Source: an uncultured Lachnospiraceae bacterium | GTDB lineage: Bacteria; Bacillota; Clostridia; Lachnospirales; Lachnospiraceae | Direction of reading: 5' to 3' | NCBI GenBank assembly: GCA_910579495.1 | Contig: CAJTVD010000016.1 | Coordinates: 1 to 47,932, forward strand | Length of the DNA stretch: 47,932 nt | The notes under the pieces: generated by a model | Database searches by the model: none | What the model saw: only the letters and a program-made list of their open reading frames with translations | What the model was told of the DNA's origin: nothing | In this document: positions 34,132 to 42,304 of the stretch, one piece after another | Layout: each line of letters begins with the position of its first letter | Position numbering within the stretch: position 1 is the first letter of the stretch | Made by a program: the position numbers and the translations under genes

Positions 34132-35163
34132 TTATAATACGTCTGCGAAATGCACCTTTAGCCTTTTAAAAATCAGGGACCCTATGCAAAACAGGGTGAC
34201 CGTAAAAATCCAAAAGTATGTAGACGAATAGAAATGTTCAAAGAACCATTCGTCCCCATAAATGGCATTTCTGTACCCGCTGACAATATAAACCAGTGGA
34301 TTTAATTTAAAAAGAGTGATAATCTTATCATTATTGATCATGGTAATTTCCCAGAGAATGGGTGTTGCCCACATGCCCACCTGGAGGCCGATATTGATAA
34401 TCTGGGCAAGGTCGCGGAAAAAAATCACAACGGCGCAGGTGCAGTAGCTCATGGCAAGCACCAGCATAAACAGGCAAAAGCTGTAATAAAACACCTGTAC
34501 AGTATAGACTGTAGGGAAATAGCCATAACAGGCGGCCACAGCCAGAAGGACCGCCACAAAAAAAGCATGGATAAAGGTAGCTGCGATCAGCTTGATAATG
34601 GGAAGGATGCTGATGTTAAACACCACTTTTTTCACCAGGTAGCTGTACTCCAAAAGGGCGTTGGTCCCGCTTGTGATGGACTCCGAAAAATAAAACCACG
34701 GCACAAGCCCTGCCGTAAGATGGAGCACATAGGGCACCTCTACGCCGCTTGCCACCATCTGGGCGCGGGTCTGGAATACCTTGTCAAACACCACCCAGTA
34801 CATCACCACCGTCACCACCGGCTGCACCAGCGCCCACAAAAAACCCATATAGGAGCCTGCATAGCGCTTTTTAAAATCATTTTTGGCCAGCTTCCAGATA
34901 AGCCTGCGGCTCTGGTACAGCTCCCTTGGGATAATAAACATCCTGTCATAATAGAGCCCGAAAATGATACATGCCAGCGCAAGTAATGCGCAGGCACAAT
35001 ATTTTTTCAGATTCTCTGTATCCTGGTCCGGGGCCAGGGGATTGCTGTGGGTCAGCACAACAACCGCCACAATAAAGCAAACACCATAAAAAATACTGAT
35101 TCCCACCGGCTTTGGCAGCTTTCGTAAGCTAAACCGCTTTTTCGCTTTCACATTACCATCCAT
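34132..35163 (-). CDS. wzm: polysaccharide ABC exporter permease
   Basis: ABC-2 type membrane component. The 343 residues have two N-terminal hydrophobic segments (GISIFYGVCFIVAVVVL and CACALLALACIIFGLYY), which is an extension relative to plain Wzm, and then a six-helix ABC-2 core with FKKRYAGSYMGFLWALVQPV, VPWFYFSESI, FFRDLAQIINIGLQ and NPLVYIVSGYRNAIYG. The start at 35163 was chosen because the open frame upstream runs inside rfbC and because the ATG follows AAGGA five bases after the rfbC stop. It works with Wzt. Confidence 0.93.
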   Translation of the reverse strand: MDGNVKAKKRFSLRKLPKPVGISIFYGVCFIVAVVVLTHSNPLAPDQDTENLKKYCACALLALACIIFGLYYDRMFIIPRELYQSRRLIWKLAKNDFKKRYAGSYMGFLWALVQPVVTVVMYWVVFDKVFQTRAQMVASGVEVPYVLHLTAGLVPWFYFSESITSGTNALLEYSYLVKKVVFNISILPIIKLIAATFIHAFFVAVLLAVAACYGYFPTVYTVQVFYYSFCLFMLVLAMSYCTCAVVIFFRDLAQIINIGLQVGMWATPILWEITMINNDKIITLFKLNPLVYIVSGYRNAIYGDEWFFEHFYSSTYFWIFTVTLFCIGSLIFKRLKVHFADVL

Positions 35164-35168
35164 ATTCC

Positions 35169-35735
35169 TTATCCGTTCTCTCTGCTTTGGGTATATTCCC
35201 TGATACCGCCCCACTTCTTGTCCTTGTCTGACAAAATCACCTCCGCCCCGGCTTCTATGGGCCACTTAACGCCAATATCCGGGTCGTCAAATTTAAGGCC
35301 ACCCTCATCGCCTGGATGGTAAAAGTCAGAGCATTTATAGGCAAACTCCGCATAGTCTGACAATACCAGGAAACCATGGGCAAAATTTTTCGGAACAAAA
35401 AACTGCTTCTTGTTCTGGGCGGAGAGCACCACCCCATGCCACTTCCCGTAAGTAGAAGAGCCCGGGCGCAGGTCCACCGCCACGTCAAAGACCTCCCCTG
35501 CCACCACCCTTACCAGCTTATCCTGGGGATAATTAATCTGGAAATGCAGCCCCCGCAGCACATTTTTCACAGAGGAGGACTGGTTATCCTGGACAAACAC
35601 CTGGCCAATCCCGGCTTCCTTAAAATCGTTATAATTATAGGTTTCCACAAAATAGCCCCGCGCATCCCCATAGACGGCGGGAGTGATAATTTTTAATCCC
35701 TCAATTTCACATGTTTCCACTGTAATCTTTCCCAT
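35169..35735 (-). CDS. rfbC: dTDP-4-dehydrorhamnose 3,5-epimerase
   Basis: Third enzyme of dTDP-L-rhamnose synthesis. The 188 residues show RmlC features: ARGYFVETYNYNDF, VQDNQSSS, the catalytic-His segment VLRGLHFQI, KLVRVVAGEVFDVAVDLR, and YGKWHGVVLSAQNKKQFFVPKNFAHGFLVL (described here by its parts; the second His in this block is conserved). The ATG at 35735 fits the family start and follows AGGA by five bases. It lies between rfbA and wzm with short gaps. Confidence 0.96.
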   Translation of the reverse strand: MGKITVETCEIEGLKIITPAVYGDARGYFVETYNYNDFKEAGIGQVFVQDNQSSSVKNVLRGLHFQINYPQDKLVRVVAGEVFDVAVDLRPGSSTYGKWHGVVLSAQNKKQFFVPKNFAHGFLVLSDYAEFAYKCSDFYHPGDEGGLKFDDPDIGVKWPIEAGAEVILSDKDKKWGGIREYTQSRENG

Positions 35736-35769
35736 GGCTGTCCTGTTCTCCTTCTCCTTTGCCAAAGCC

Positions 35770-36639
35770 TTAAAGCCCGTTGGCAACTTCTTCCATATAC
35801 TTTCCGTAATCTGTCTTCATCAAAGGCTCCGCCAGCTTAAGAAGCTGCTCCCTGTTTATAAACCCTCTTTTGTAGGCAATCTCTTCAATGCAGGAAATAT
35901 AAAGCCCCTGGCGCTTCTGGAAAGCGGACACAAAATCCGCCGCTGCAAGCAGGGAGTCATGATTCCCCGTATCCAGCCAGGCAAAGCCCCTGCCCATAGT
36001 CTCCACATGAAGGGTGCCCCTTCTTAAATATTCATTGTTAATGCTGGTAATCTCTATTTCCCCTCTTGCCGACGGCTTCACGCCCTTGGCAATCTCAACT
36101 ACATGGTTGTCATAAAAGTACAGCCCCGGCACCGCATAATTGCTTTTGGGTTTTTCCGGCTTTTCCTCTATGGAAAGGGCTTTGCCCGTCTTGTCAAATT
36201 CCACCACCCCATACTCCCTGGGGTCGCGTACATAGTAGCCAAAAATCGTGGCGCCCTTTTCCCTTGCGGCCACTTCCTTTAGCATCCGGGAAAAGCTCTG
36301 CCCGTAAAAAATATTGTCCCCCAGCACCAGCGCCACCCGATCCTTGCCAATAAAGCCCTCCCCAATAAGAAAGGCATCCGCCAGGCCCCTGGGCTGTTCC
36401 TGCACAGCATAGGAAAAGGCCATCCCAAGCTGGCTCCCATCCCCCAGCAATTCTTCAAAAACAGGCAGGTCACGGGGAGTGGAAATGATCAGCACCTCCC
36501 GGATCCCTGCCAGCATCAGGATCGACAGGGGATAATAAATCATGGGTTTGTCATATATGGGCATAATCTGCTTGCTGATTGCTTTAGTCAGGGGGTAAAG
36601 CCTTGTCCCTGAACCTCCTGCAAGAATAATTCCTTTCAT
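35770..36639 (-). CDS. rfbA: glucose-1-phosphate thymidylyltransferase
   Basis: First enzyme of dTDP-rhamnose synthesis: glucose-1-phosphate plus dTTP gives dTDP-glucose. The 289 residues match RmlA. Seen: GIILAGGSGTRLYPLTKAIS (nucleotide loop), KQIMPIYDKPMIYYPLS, LVLGDNIFYGQ, EKPEKPKSNYAVPGLYFYD (parts) and GRGFAWLDTGNHDSLL. AAGGAAAG precedes the ATG. It lies between rfbB and rfbC. Glucose-1-phosphate could come from PgcA in the same locus. Confidence 0.97.
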   Translation of the reverse strand: MKGIILAGGSGTRLYPLTKAISKQIMPIYDKPMIYYPLSILMLAGIREVLIISTPRDLPVFEELLGDGSQLGMAFSYAVQEQPRGLADAFLIGEGFIGKDRVALVLGDNIFYGQSFSRMLKEVAAREKGATIFGYYVRDPREYGVVEFDKTGKALSIEEKPEKPKSNYAVPGLYFYDNHVVEIAKGVKPSARGEIEITSINNEYLRRGTLHVETMGRGFAWLDTGNHDSLLAAADFVSAFQKRQGLYISCIEEIAYKRGFINREQLLKLAEPLMKTDYGKYMEEVANGL

Positions 36640-36675
36640 CGCTTCTTTCCTTCCGGCTTTATGCAGCCCTTTTGG

Positions 36676-37764
36676 TTAACGGTCTTTATACATATCTTCG
36701 TAATATTTCTGGTAATCCCCGCTGGTGACATTTTTCATCCATTCCTCATGCTCAAAAAACCAGGCAATGGTACGCTTTATGCCTTCCTTGAACATGGTTT
36801 CCGGCTCCCAGCCGATTTCCGCCTTAATCTTGTCCGGGGCAATGGCATAACGCCTGTCATGCCCTTTCCTGTCCTCCACGTATGAGATCAGGTCCCTGCT
36901 TACCAGCTTCCTCCTGGGGTCGTCTTGGGGCAGCATCTCCTGCAAAGTATCCAGGATAATATGGATGATCTCAATATTCTGCTTTTCGTTATGGCCGCCG
37001 ATGTTATAGGTTTCAAAGAGCCTGCCCTTCTCCTGGACCATATCAATGGCCTTGGCATGGTCCTCCACATAAAGCCAGTCCCGGACATTTTTCCCGTCCC
37101 CATATACAGGAAGCTTTTTCCCCTGGAGGGCATTGTTGATGATTAACGGGATCAGTTTTTCAGGGAACTGGTAAGGCCCGTAGTTGTTGGAGCAGTTGGT
37201 GATATTGGCAGGGAATTTATAGGTATCCATATAGGACCTTACCAGCATGTCCGAAGAGGCTTTGCTGGCGGAGTAGGGGCTGTGGGGCGCATAAGGGGTC
37301 GTCTCATAAAAATACCCCCCATCCTCCTCCAGGGAACCATACACCTCGTCCGTTGACACATGAAGGAACTTCTTGTCCGGCCGGTAGGTCCCGTCAGGGT
37401 TTTCCCATGCCGCCCGGGCACAGTTGAGCATCACCGCCGTGCCGTAAACATTAGTCTGGACGAAAACCTCCGGGTTTTTAATGCTTCTGTCCACATGGCT
37501 CTCCGCTGCAAAATGCACCACCCTGTCAATATCGTTTTCCGCAAATATAGCGGAAATGGCATCCCTGTCACAAATATCCGCCTTGATGAAGGTATAGTTC
37601 CCCCTCTTATCCAGATCCTTTAAATTCTCAAGATTCCCTGCATAGGTAAGCGCATCCACGTTGATGATGCGGATTTCGTCCCCATACTTTTTGAACATGT
37701 AATGAATATAATTGGAACCAATAAACCCGGCTCCCCCTGTCACCAAATATGTCCTCATTTTCAC
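36676..37764 (-). CDS. rfbB: dTDP-glucose 4,6-dehydratase
   Basis: Second enzyme of the dTDP-rhamnose pathway, NAD-dependent. The 362 residues show the SDR-extended fold: TGGAGFIGSNYIHY (NAD loop), VDALTYAGN, HFAAESHVDRSI, VSTDEVYGSL with the catalytic Asp-Glu, the YSASKASSD YxxxK motif, NCSNNYGPYQFPEKLIPL (parts) and RDWLYVEDH. The first codon is GTG with an ATG two codons later; the AGGA position slightly favours GTG. It begins 21 bases after the stop of the GH25 gene. rfbD, the last enzyme of the pathway, was not found in the window. Confidence 0.97.
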   Translation of the reverse strand: MKMRTYLVTGGAGFIGSNYIHYMFKKYGDEIRIINVDALTYAGNLENLKDLDKRGNYTFIKADICDRDAISAIFAENDIDRVVHFAAESHVDRSIKNPEVFVQTNVYGTAVMLNCARAAWENPDGTYRPDKKFLHVSTDEVYGSLEEDGGYFYETTPYAPHSPYSASKASSDMLVRSYMDTYKFPANITNCSNNYGPYQFPEKLIPLIINNALQGKKLPVYGDGKNVRDWLYVEDHAKAIDMVQEKGRLFETYNIGGHNEKQNIEIIHIILDTLQEMLPQDDPRRKLVSRDLISYVEDRKGHDRRYAIAPDKIKAEIGWEPETMFKEGIKRTIAWFFEHEEWMKNVTSGDYQKYYEDMYKDR

Positions 37765-37785
37765 TCTTTTCCTTTCCTGTTTTGT

Positions 37786-40716
37786 TTAGTATCCCATATA
37801 GCTGATATTCATATCCACATTTCCGCTGATTCCCGCCACTTTTCCTTTGGAGGAATATTGCCACATATCATATTTCGTCCTGCTGTAGCTGGGTGCCGCC
37901 GCGTACTGGGCCAGCCATATTTTATAGCCTGTAAGCGCGGGGGTGTTAATATGGGTGGTAAGCCATGTTTTGTTGGCATAAATGCCCGCCTTATAGCCGG
38001 AGTTCTGTATGGTCTGGCAAAAAGCGTTACATACCGCTGTCCTGGTATCCACACTGATATGGTCTGCCCGCCCGTTGTTGCCACTCGTAACCTCCACATC
38101 CAGGAATACGGGATAAGTAAGGTTATACCCCTTAATCAGGCTAAGCACCATGGAGGCCTCCTCCACTGCTTCCACTTCGTTCACTGCCTGGGTGAAGAAA
38201 TAGACCCCTACCTTCAGCCCGGCATTGGAAGCTCCCTGGATATTTTTCCTGAATGCAGAATCCTCCACCAGCGCGCCGGAAGCAGACCCCCGGTAACCGC
38301 AGCGGATGATCACATAGGAAACGCCGCTGTTTTTCACCGCATTCCAGTCAATATTGCCGTTATACCTGGAAACGTCTATGCCCAGATTTCCTGAGCCCGT
38401 ATTTAAAGAGCCGTCGCTGTTGAAATTGTATTTTGCTCCCTGGATCACCTGTTCCCCGGTAACCTTATTGCCATCCTTGTCAAAAAAGAAGGTCGCCCCA
38501 TCAATCTGCTGCCATCCCGTATACTTATACTCTCCCTTGTCCTGGCTGACCTTGCGGTAAAACTCCTTGATGTTACTGTTATAGTAATCCGCAAATTTTG
38601 CCTCCACAAACTTGCCCTCGCCATTTTTGATATAAAGTGTCTCCCCGCTGGTGGTCTTTAAAACACTTTGGGTATCTGTCCTTGGGCCGGAAGTGGCTGT
38701 AGGGGTGGCACTGGGCGTTATCGTTGCCTTGGGGGTGGCGCTGGCGGTGGCACCCGGCGTAGCTGTGGGCGTGGGTGTAACCGTCGGTGTGGCTGTGGCC
38801 AGGGGGGTAGGCGTAGACGTAGGCGCAAGGGTGGCGCTGGGCTTTGCTGTAGGAGTGGCGGTAGGTGCCAAGGTAGGCTCCGCCGTCTCCTCCGGCGCCT
38901 TTGTGGGTTCACTGGTAGGCTCCTTTGTAGGTTCCTCCTCCGGCTTATCGGTAGGCTCCTGTGTTGGCCCATCAGTAGGCTCCGGCTCTTTTGTAGGCTC
39001 TTCCTCCGGCTCATCAGCAGGCGCTTCTTCCCCGTTTCCCTCCTCTGTCTCCTTATTCTCTCCTGTTCCCTGGGTAAATCCTGTCACTTCATCCTCTGCC
39101 GCCGCAAGCAGGCGGAATCCCCCTCTTGCCTGCTGTTCCGGGTCTGCGATATTGTTCCTGTCTACTTTCTCATAGCTTTCCTCTGTGGATCCCGTGCCTT
39201 CAATCAAGGTTTTGGTAGACTCCACCCATTCCACGGTATCCTTGTTTTCGGATTCCACTACCGTCTCGTTCACCTTCGTGTCCTCCACAGCCACATTCAC
39301 CTGGGATTCCGTCTTTACCTCATCGGCAATATCCACCTTTTTATATTCAATGGTATCTTTTACTGTTATTGTTACCGTTTCTGAAGAAATCTGGTACTCG
39401 CTGCCAGAGGCCGGGGCGGAAATCCTTACCTTATATTTTCCCGGTTCGATATTGGTCTGGTAAATAATACCGTCTTTGTCCTCGTCCTTCATGGTATAGG
39501 TCCCGCCGGAAGGCTTTTCAATCTCCACTTCAAAGGCAATGCTGGGGATCAGCTTCCCTGATTTTTTATTGATAAATTTTATTTTCAAATCCTTCTGGAT
39601 GGAAGTAAGGTGCAATGCCACCTCTGTGTTTCCCTGGGCGTTCCCTCCAGGCTCCTGGCCTTCAGGGCCCTCTTCCGGCCCTGGCTCCTGCTCCTGCCCC
39701 ATCACCGCCGCCATATACTTTGCAGCCTGGGCATCGGCAACTGCCACCAACCCGCTTTCGCCAATCACCGGGATCTCCTCCACCCCTGCCCCCACTTCCG
39801 CAAAGGTTTCAATCTGCTGCTTATCATTCCTGGCTTTCATATAGAAAAATCCTGCAAAGACCGCCAGCACCAGGACCGCAGCACCGGTGAACATCAGCAT
39901 ATGGTCCGTAAAAGACATTTGGAGCAGCCGGGCGGCTACTTTTTTTATTCCCCTCTCTTGGCCCTCGCCGTCCTCATCATACTCCGCCTCTCCATAGCCA
40001 TCATCGTCATATCCGTCTTCATCCCCATACTCTCCCTCATAGCCGTACTCTTCCCCATACGCCTCCTCCGGGCCATATGCTTCCTGGTAGTCTTCCTCTA
40101 CTTCGTAGTCTTCTTCCTCGTACTCTTCCCCGTCTTCATATTCACTATCGTCATATTCTTCTTCGTCTTCATATTCCCCTTCATAGCCGTACTCTTCCCC
40201 ATACTCTTCTTCCGGGCTATACCCTTCCTGGTAATCTTCCTCTACTTCGTATTCCTCTTCCTCGTACTCTTCCCCATCTTCATACTCACTGTCGCCGTAT
40301 TCTTCTTCGTCTTCATATTCCCCTTCATAGCCGTACTCTTCCTCATACTCTTCTTCCGGGCCATATGCTTCCTGGTAATCTTCCTCTACTTCGTAGTCCT
40401 CTTCCCCGTCTTCATACTCACTATCACCGTATTCTTCTTCTTCGTACTCCCCTTCTTCATAGCCGTACTCTTCCTCATACTCTTCTTCCGGGCTGTACCC
40501 TTCCTGGTAGTCTTCCTCTACTTCGTAGTCTTCTTCCTCGTACTCTTCCCCGTCTTCATATTCACTGTCGTCATATTCTTCTTCGTCTTCGTATTCTCCC
40601 TCATAGCCGTACTCCTCTACCGGATCATACGCATCCCCATATTCATATTCTTCTGCGTCATCCCTGCTGTTTTTTCCCTTCTTTCCCCCCTGCAGTTTCA
40701 GCCGCAATTTTCCCAT
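37786..40716 (-). CDS. membrane-anchored GH25 muramidase with acidic cytoplasmic repeats
   Basis: A 976-residue protein with an unusual layout. Residues 1-33 are basic then acidic. Residues 34-250 hold four tandem repeats of about 47 residues made almost only of Glu, Asp, Tyr and Gly, plus a partial fifth. A membrane helix (about 273-294) follows basic RGIKKVAARLL. Outside come a beta-domain-like segment (KIKFINKKSGKLIPSIAF), Glu/Pro/Thr-rich then Thr/Pro/Ala spacers, a choline-binding-like repeat (GWQQIDGATFFFDKDGN), and a C-terminal GH25 lysozyme domain (LGIDVSRYNGNIDW, YVIIRCGYRG, YPVFLDVEV, YKAGIYANKTW). GH25 enzymes cleave peptidoglycan. GGGAGG lies upstream of the ATG. It heads the rfb-wzm-wzt run. 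Confidence 0.92.
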   Translation of the reverse strand: MGKLRLKLQGGKKGKNSRDDAEEYEYGDAYDPVEEYGYEGEYEDEEEYDDSEYEDGEEYEEEDYEVEEDYQEGYSPEEEYEEEYGYEEGEYEEEEYGDSEYEDGEEDYEVEEDYQEAYGPEEEYEEEYGYEGEYEDEEEYGDSEYEDGEEYEEEEYEVEEDYQEGYSPEEEYGEEYGYEGEYEDEEEYDDSEYEDGEEYEEEDYEVEEDYQEAYGPEEAYGEEYGYEGEYGDEDGYDDDGYGEAEYDEDGEGQERGIKKVAARLLQMSFTDHMLMFTGAAVLVLAVFAGFFYMKARNDKQQIETFAEVGAGVEEIPVIGESGLVAVADAQAAKYMAAVMGQEQEPGPEEGPEGQEPGGNAQGNTEVALHLTSIQKDLKIKFINKKSGKLIPSIAFEVEIEKPSGGTYTMKDEDKDGIIYQTNIEPGKYKVRISAPASGSEYQISSETVTITVKDTIEYKKVDIADEVKTESQVNVAVEDTKVNETVVESENKDTVEWVESTKTLIEGTGSTEESYEKVDRNNIADPEQQARGGFRLLAAAEDEVTGFTQGTGENKETEEGNGEEAPADEPEEEPTKEPEPTDGPTQEPTDKPEEEPTKEPTSEPTKAPEETAEPTLAPTATPTAKPSATLAPTSTPTPLATATPTVTPTPTATPGATASATPKATITPSATPTATSGPRTDTQSVLKTTSGETLYIKNGEGKFVEAKFADYYNSNIKEFYRKVSQDKGEYKYTGWQQIDGATFFFDKDGNKVTGEQVIQGAKYNFNSDGSLNTGSGNLGIDVSRYNGNIDWNAVKNSGVSYVIIRCGYRGSASGALVEDSAFRKNIQGASNAGLKVGVYFFTQAVNEVEAVEEASMVLSLIKGYNLTYPVFLDVEVTSGNNGRADHISVDTRTAVCNAFCQTIQNSGYKAGIYANKTWLTTHINTPALTGYKIWLAQYAAAPSYSRTKYDMWQYSSKGKVAGISGNVDMNISYMGY
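39967..40617 (-). repeat. tandem acidic-tyrosine repeats within the GH25 gene
   Basis: Four in-frame units of 132-141 bases, each encoding a variant of EEYGYEGEYEDEEEY, then (D/G)DSEYEDGEE, YEVEEDYQE and (G/A)Y(S/G)PEEEY, with a partial fifth. The copies are close to identical in DNA as well as protein, so expansion and contraction by recombination is likely. The units alternate between EGYSP and EAYGP endings (1 and 3 against 2 and 4), pointing to duplication of a two-unit block. Confidence 0.9.
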
Positions 40717-40803
40717 TTATGTAAGCCCTCCCGATTTTGTTTTCAGCCAGCCATCCTGCAAAATTGCAGATTTCACGGCTTTACTTTTGCGTAATCCTTT
40801 GGT

Positions 40804-40832
40804 ATTATAACATTTATGCCTGTCCGGCACAA
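40804..40832 (-). promoter_or_regulatory. promoter of the GH25-rfb-wzm-wzt operon
   Basis: Minus-strand TTGTGC (40827-40832), 17-base spacer, perfect TATAAT (40804-40809) with an extended TG. The start would be near 40797, about 80 bases before the GH25 ATG. It is the best promoter seen before the long run of co-directional genes down to the methyltransferase-kinase gene. Confidence 0.6.
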
Positions 40833-40938
40833 TTATTTTACCTTTATTCTTACGAAAAAAATTCGCCAGGTTGTCATATTTCATATTATTCTGTTATTTT
40901 CTGTCGCTAAAGTACGGCAAATATTACCATATAAGTTA

Positions 40939-40982
40939 TTGACTTTTTTTGCAAAAACTGTAAACTTAATTACAAGTTTACA
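40939..40982 (+). promoter_or_regulatory. promoter with palindromic operator of the zinc-ribbon gene
   Basis: Plus-strand TTGACT (40939-40944), 16-base spacer, TAAACT (40961-40966). The -10 lies in the left arm of a perfect inverted repeat, TGTAAACTT-AATTAC-AAGTTTACA (40959-40982). A dimeric repressor here would cover the -10 and start site. Confidence 0.5.
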
Positions 40983-41013
40983 ATTATGCTTGTTTAAGAA
41001 AAGGGGAATTTCT

Positions 41014-41349
41014 ATGATGTACATGCATTACTGCAAACGTTGTCACCGTATTTTTATGCTTAACGGGCATAAAATGATATGTCCCAAATGCACCAATCCT
41101 TTGACTGAACTCCAGATTTCTTATTTGGACTATGTTGAAATGGATATGGCAGAAAGGGAAGAATTCAAAAATTCCTGTGCAGACGAAACAAGGCTGCCTG
41201 AATTGAAGACTACATATCGAATGTACAAGTACAGTAAATGGTATAAGGAGCTGCAGCTCAAAAACCAGGCCAATCTTCCGGTCACTACTTTACTTGCTGC
41301 CATGGTTCATCGCAATACGGACGACTACGATTTGTCACAAACACACTGA
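41014..41349 (+). CDS. small zinc-ribbon protein of unknown function
   Basis: A 111-residue protein whose N terminus holds two CxxC pairs, YCKRC and ICPKC (about 15 residues apart), forming a zinc ribbon. The rest is helical and charged, with no membrane segment and no recognisable enzyme domain. AAGGGGA lies six bases before the first of two adjacent ATGs (41014 and 41017). It is a single-gene unit with its own promoter, palindromic operator and terminator, running opposite to the GH25 operon. A nucleic-acid-binding or regulatory role is plausible, but nothing beyond the ribbon shows it. Confidence 0.8.
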   Translation: MMYMHYCKRCHRIFMLNGHKMICPKCTNPLTELQISYLDYVEMDMAEREEFKNSCADETRLPELKTTYRMYKYSKWYKELQLKNQANLPVTTLLAAMVHRNTDDYDLSQTH

Positions 41350-41375
41350 GCCTGTTTACCAAAACAGCTCATGCC

Positions 41376-41399
41376 GGGCTGGGTTTTCCCAGCCCTTTG
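41376..41399 (+). terminator. intrinsic terminator of the zinc-ribbon gene
   Basis: Perfect eight-base stem GGGCTGGG-(TTTT)-CCCAGCCC followed by TTTGC and then a further TTTT. It lies 26 bases after the stop codon. There is no T-run on the minus strand. Confidence 0.75.
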
Positions 41400-41421
41400 C
41401 ATTTTATAAGCCTTTCACTTC

Positions 41422-41757
41422 CTATCTGTAATATACAAAAATCCCGCACAAAATCACCATCACTCCCAAAAGCTTTCTTTTGGTGACCCTTTCCCCGAAA
41501 AACAAATATCCCAGGAACATCACAATCACATAGCCAAGGGATTCCACCACCGGGACATTGGAAAAGTCCAGCCCCCTGTAAGCCAGCACCGTAAGGAACA
41601 TGGACAGGAACATCATACCATAACCACAAATTACATAAAGGTTTAAATATTCCCGTAAGGAAGAACTGTAAACCTTCCCTGCGCTCTTTTTCAGAAGAAT
41701 CTGCGAAAAGGACGCAATAAACACCGACAAAACCAAAATCATCAGAGAGCTGTTCAT
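41422..41757 (-). CDS. SMR/EamA-type small membrane transporter subunit B
   Basis: A 111-residue protein with four predicted membrane helices and the small-multidrug-resistance/EamA-half look: SVFIASFSQILLKKSAG near the N terminus and VVESLGYVIVMFLGYLFFGERVTKRKLLG in the second half (glutamate and ERVT are family-typical). It overlaps the gene before it by four bases, so the two likely form a heterodimer, as do ArnE and ArnF, which flip lipid-linked aminoarabinose. Near a polysaccharide locus a lipid-linked-sugar flippase role is reasonable, but drug or metabolite export is not excluded. Confidence 0.75.
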   Translation of the reverse strand: MNSSLMILVLSVFIASFSQILLKKSAGKVYSSSLREYLNLYVICGYGMMFLSMFLTVLAYRGLDFSNVPVVESLGYVIVMFLGYLFFGERVTKRKLLGVMVILCGIFVYYR

Positions 41758-42116
41758 GGCTTCTCCCCCTCCCCGCTGTTCAAAATAAAAATCCCTGCCA
41801 TTACCAAAAGGATCCCCGCCCCTTTCCAGAAAGTGATCTTTTCATGGAAAATACAGATCCCCCACACAAGCGCCCACAGCAATGTAACCGCTTTGTTGGC
41901 ATATGCCACTGAAAGCTCAAACTTTTTGATTACCTGCTGCCACAACAGCGCATATATCCCCAGCACCAGAATATCCAGCCCGTAAAGAAGGCAAAATTCC
42001 AGGCTGAAAATTTCCCTGTCTGAGGCTATTTTTGAAACAATACTGGAAATACTGTAAATAAAGAACACTGCCTGCAGCAAAAGCATGTCCTTCCACCTGA
42101 TTTTTCTCTTCATCAT
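41754..42116 (-). CDS. SMR/EamA-type small membrane transporter subunit A
   Basis: A 120-residue protein with four predicted helices: LLLQAVFFIYSISSIVSK, FCLLYGLDILVLGIYALLW, VAYANKAVTLLWALVWG and FWKGAGILLVMAGIFIL. FHEKITFWKGAGI corresponds to the family's ERxxxxxxxG segment. The ATG at 42116 (with another at 42113) was chosen over an upstream frame because of GGGG and AGGAG upstream. Its stop overlaps the start of the second subunit. Unequal partner sequences suggest an obligate heterodimer. Confidence 0.72.
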   Translation of the reverse strand: MMKRKIRWKDMLLLQAVFFIYSISSIVSKIASDREIFSLEFCLLYGLDILVLGIYALLWQQVIKKFELSVAYANKAVTLLWALVWGICIFHEKITFWKGAGILLVMAGIFILNSGEGEKP

Positions 42117-42304
42117 ACCCCGCAATTCTCCTGTTTTTGGCAGGCCCAGAAGGCTGCCCAAATGAAAGCCGTACCGCCATTGTACCACAACGCTTCTTCT
42201 GCGTATATTAAATTTTTATGAATAAGTGGATTTTTCAGCCAAACAATAGTAGAATAACAAATAATTATTGCAACCAAAGACAGGACTTATTAAAGGAGAC
42301 GCTT

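Noticed and set aside
24361..36687. CCTTTTGGTTAAC(C/G)GTCTTT occurs at 24361-24380 and 36668-36687
   Set aside because: One mismatch in 20 bases, one copy overlapping the rfbB stop and the other noncoding. In about 48 kb such a match could be chance, and the flanks do not match.
39967..40617. Regular repeats that could suggest a CRISPR array
   Set aside because: The units are in frame, encode similar acidic peptides, have no unique spacers of constant length, and lie inside a long open reading frame.
39610..40794. 394-codon plus-strand frame rich in Phe, Ile, Leu and Val, resembling a membrane protein
   Set aside because: It is the complement of the Glu/Asp repeat region of the GH25 gene, since GAA and GAG codons read backwards as TTC and CTC. 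There is no start signal.
40959..40982. Biotin-repressor (BirA) operator before the zinc-ribbon gene
   Set aside because: The arms resemble BirA half-sites, but the spacing between half-sites is too short for that family, and no biotin gene is nearby.
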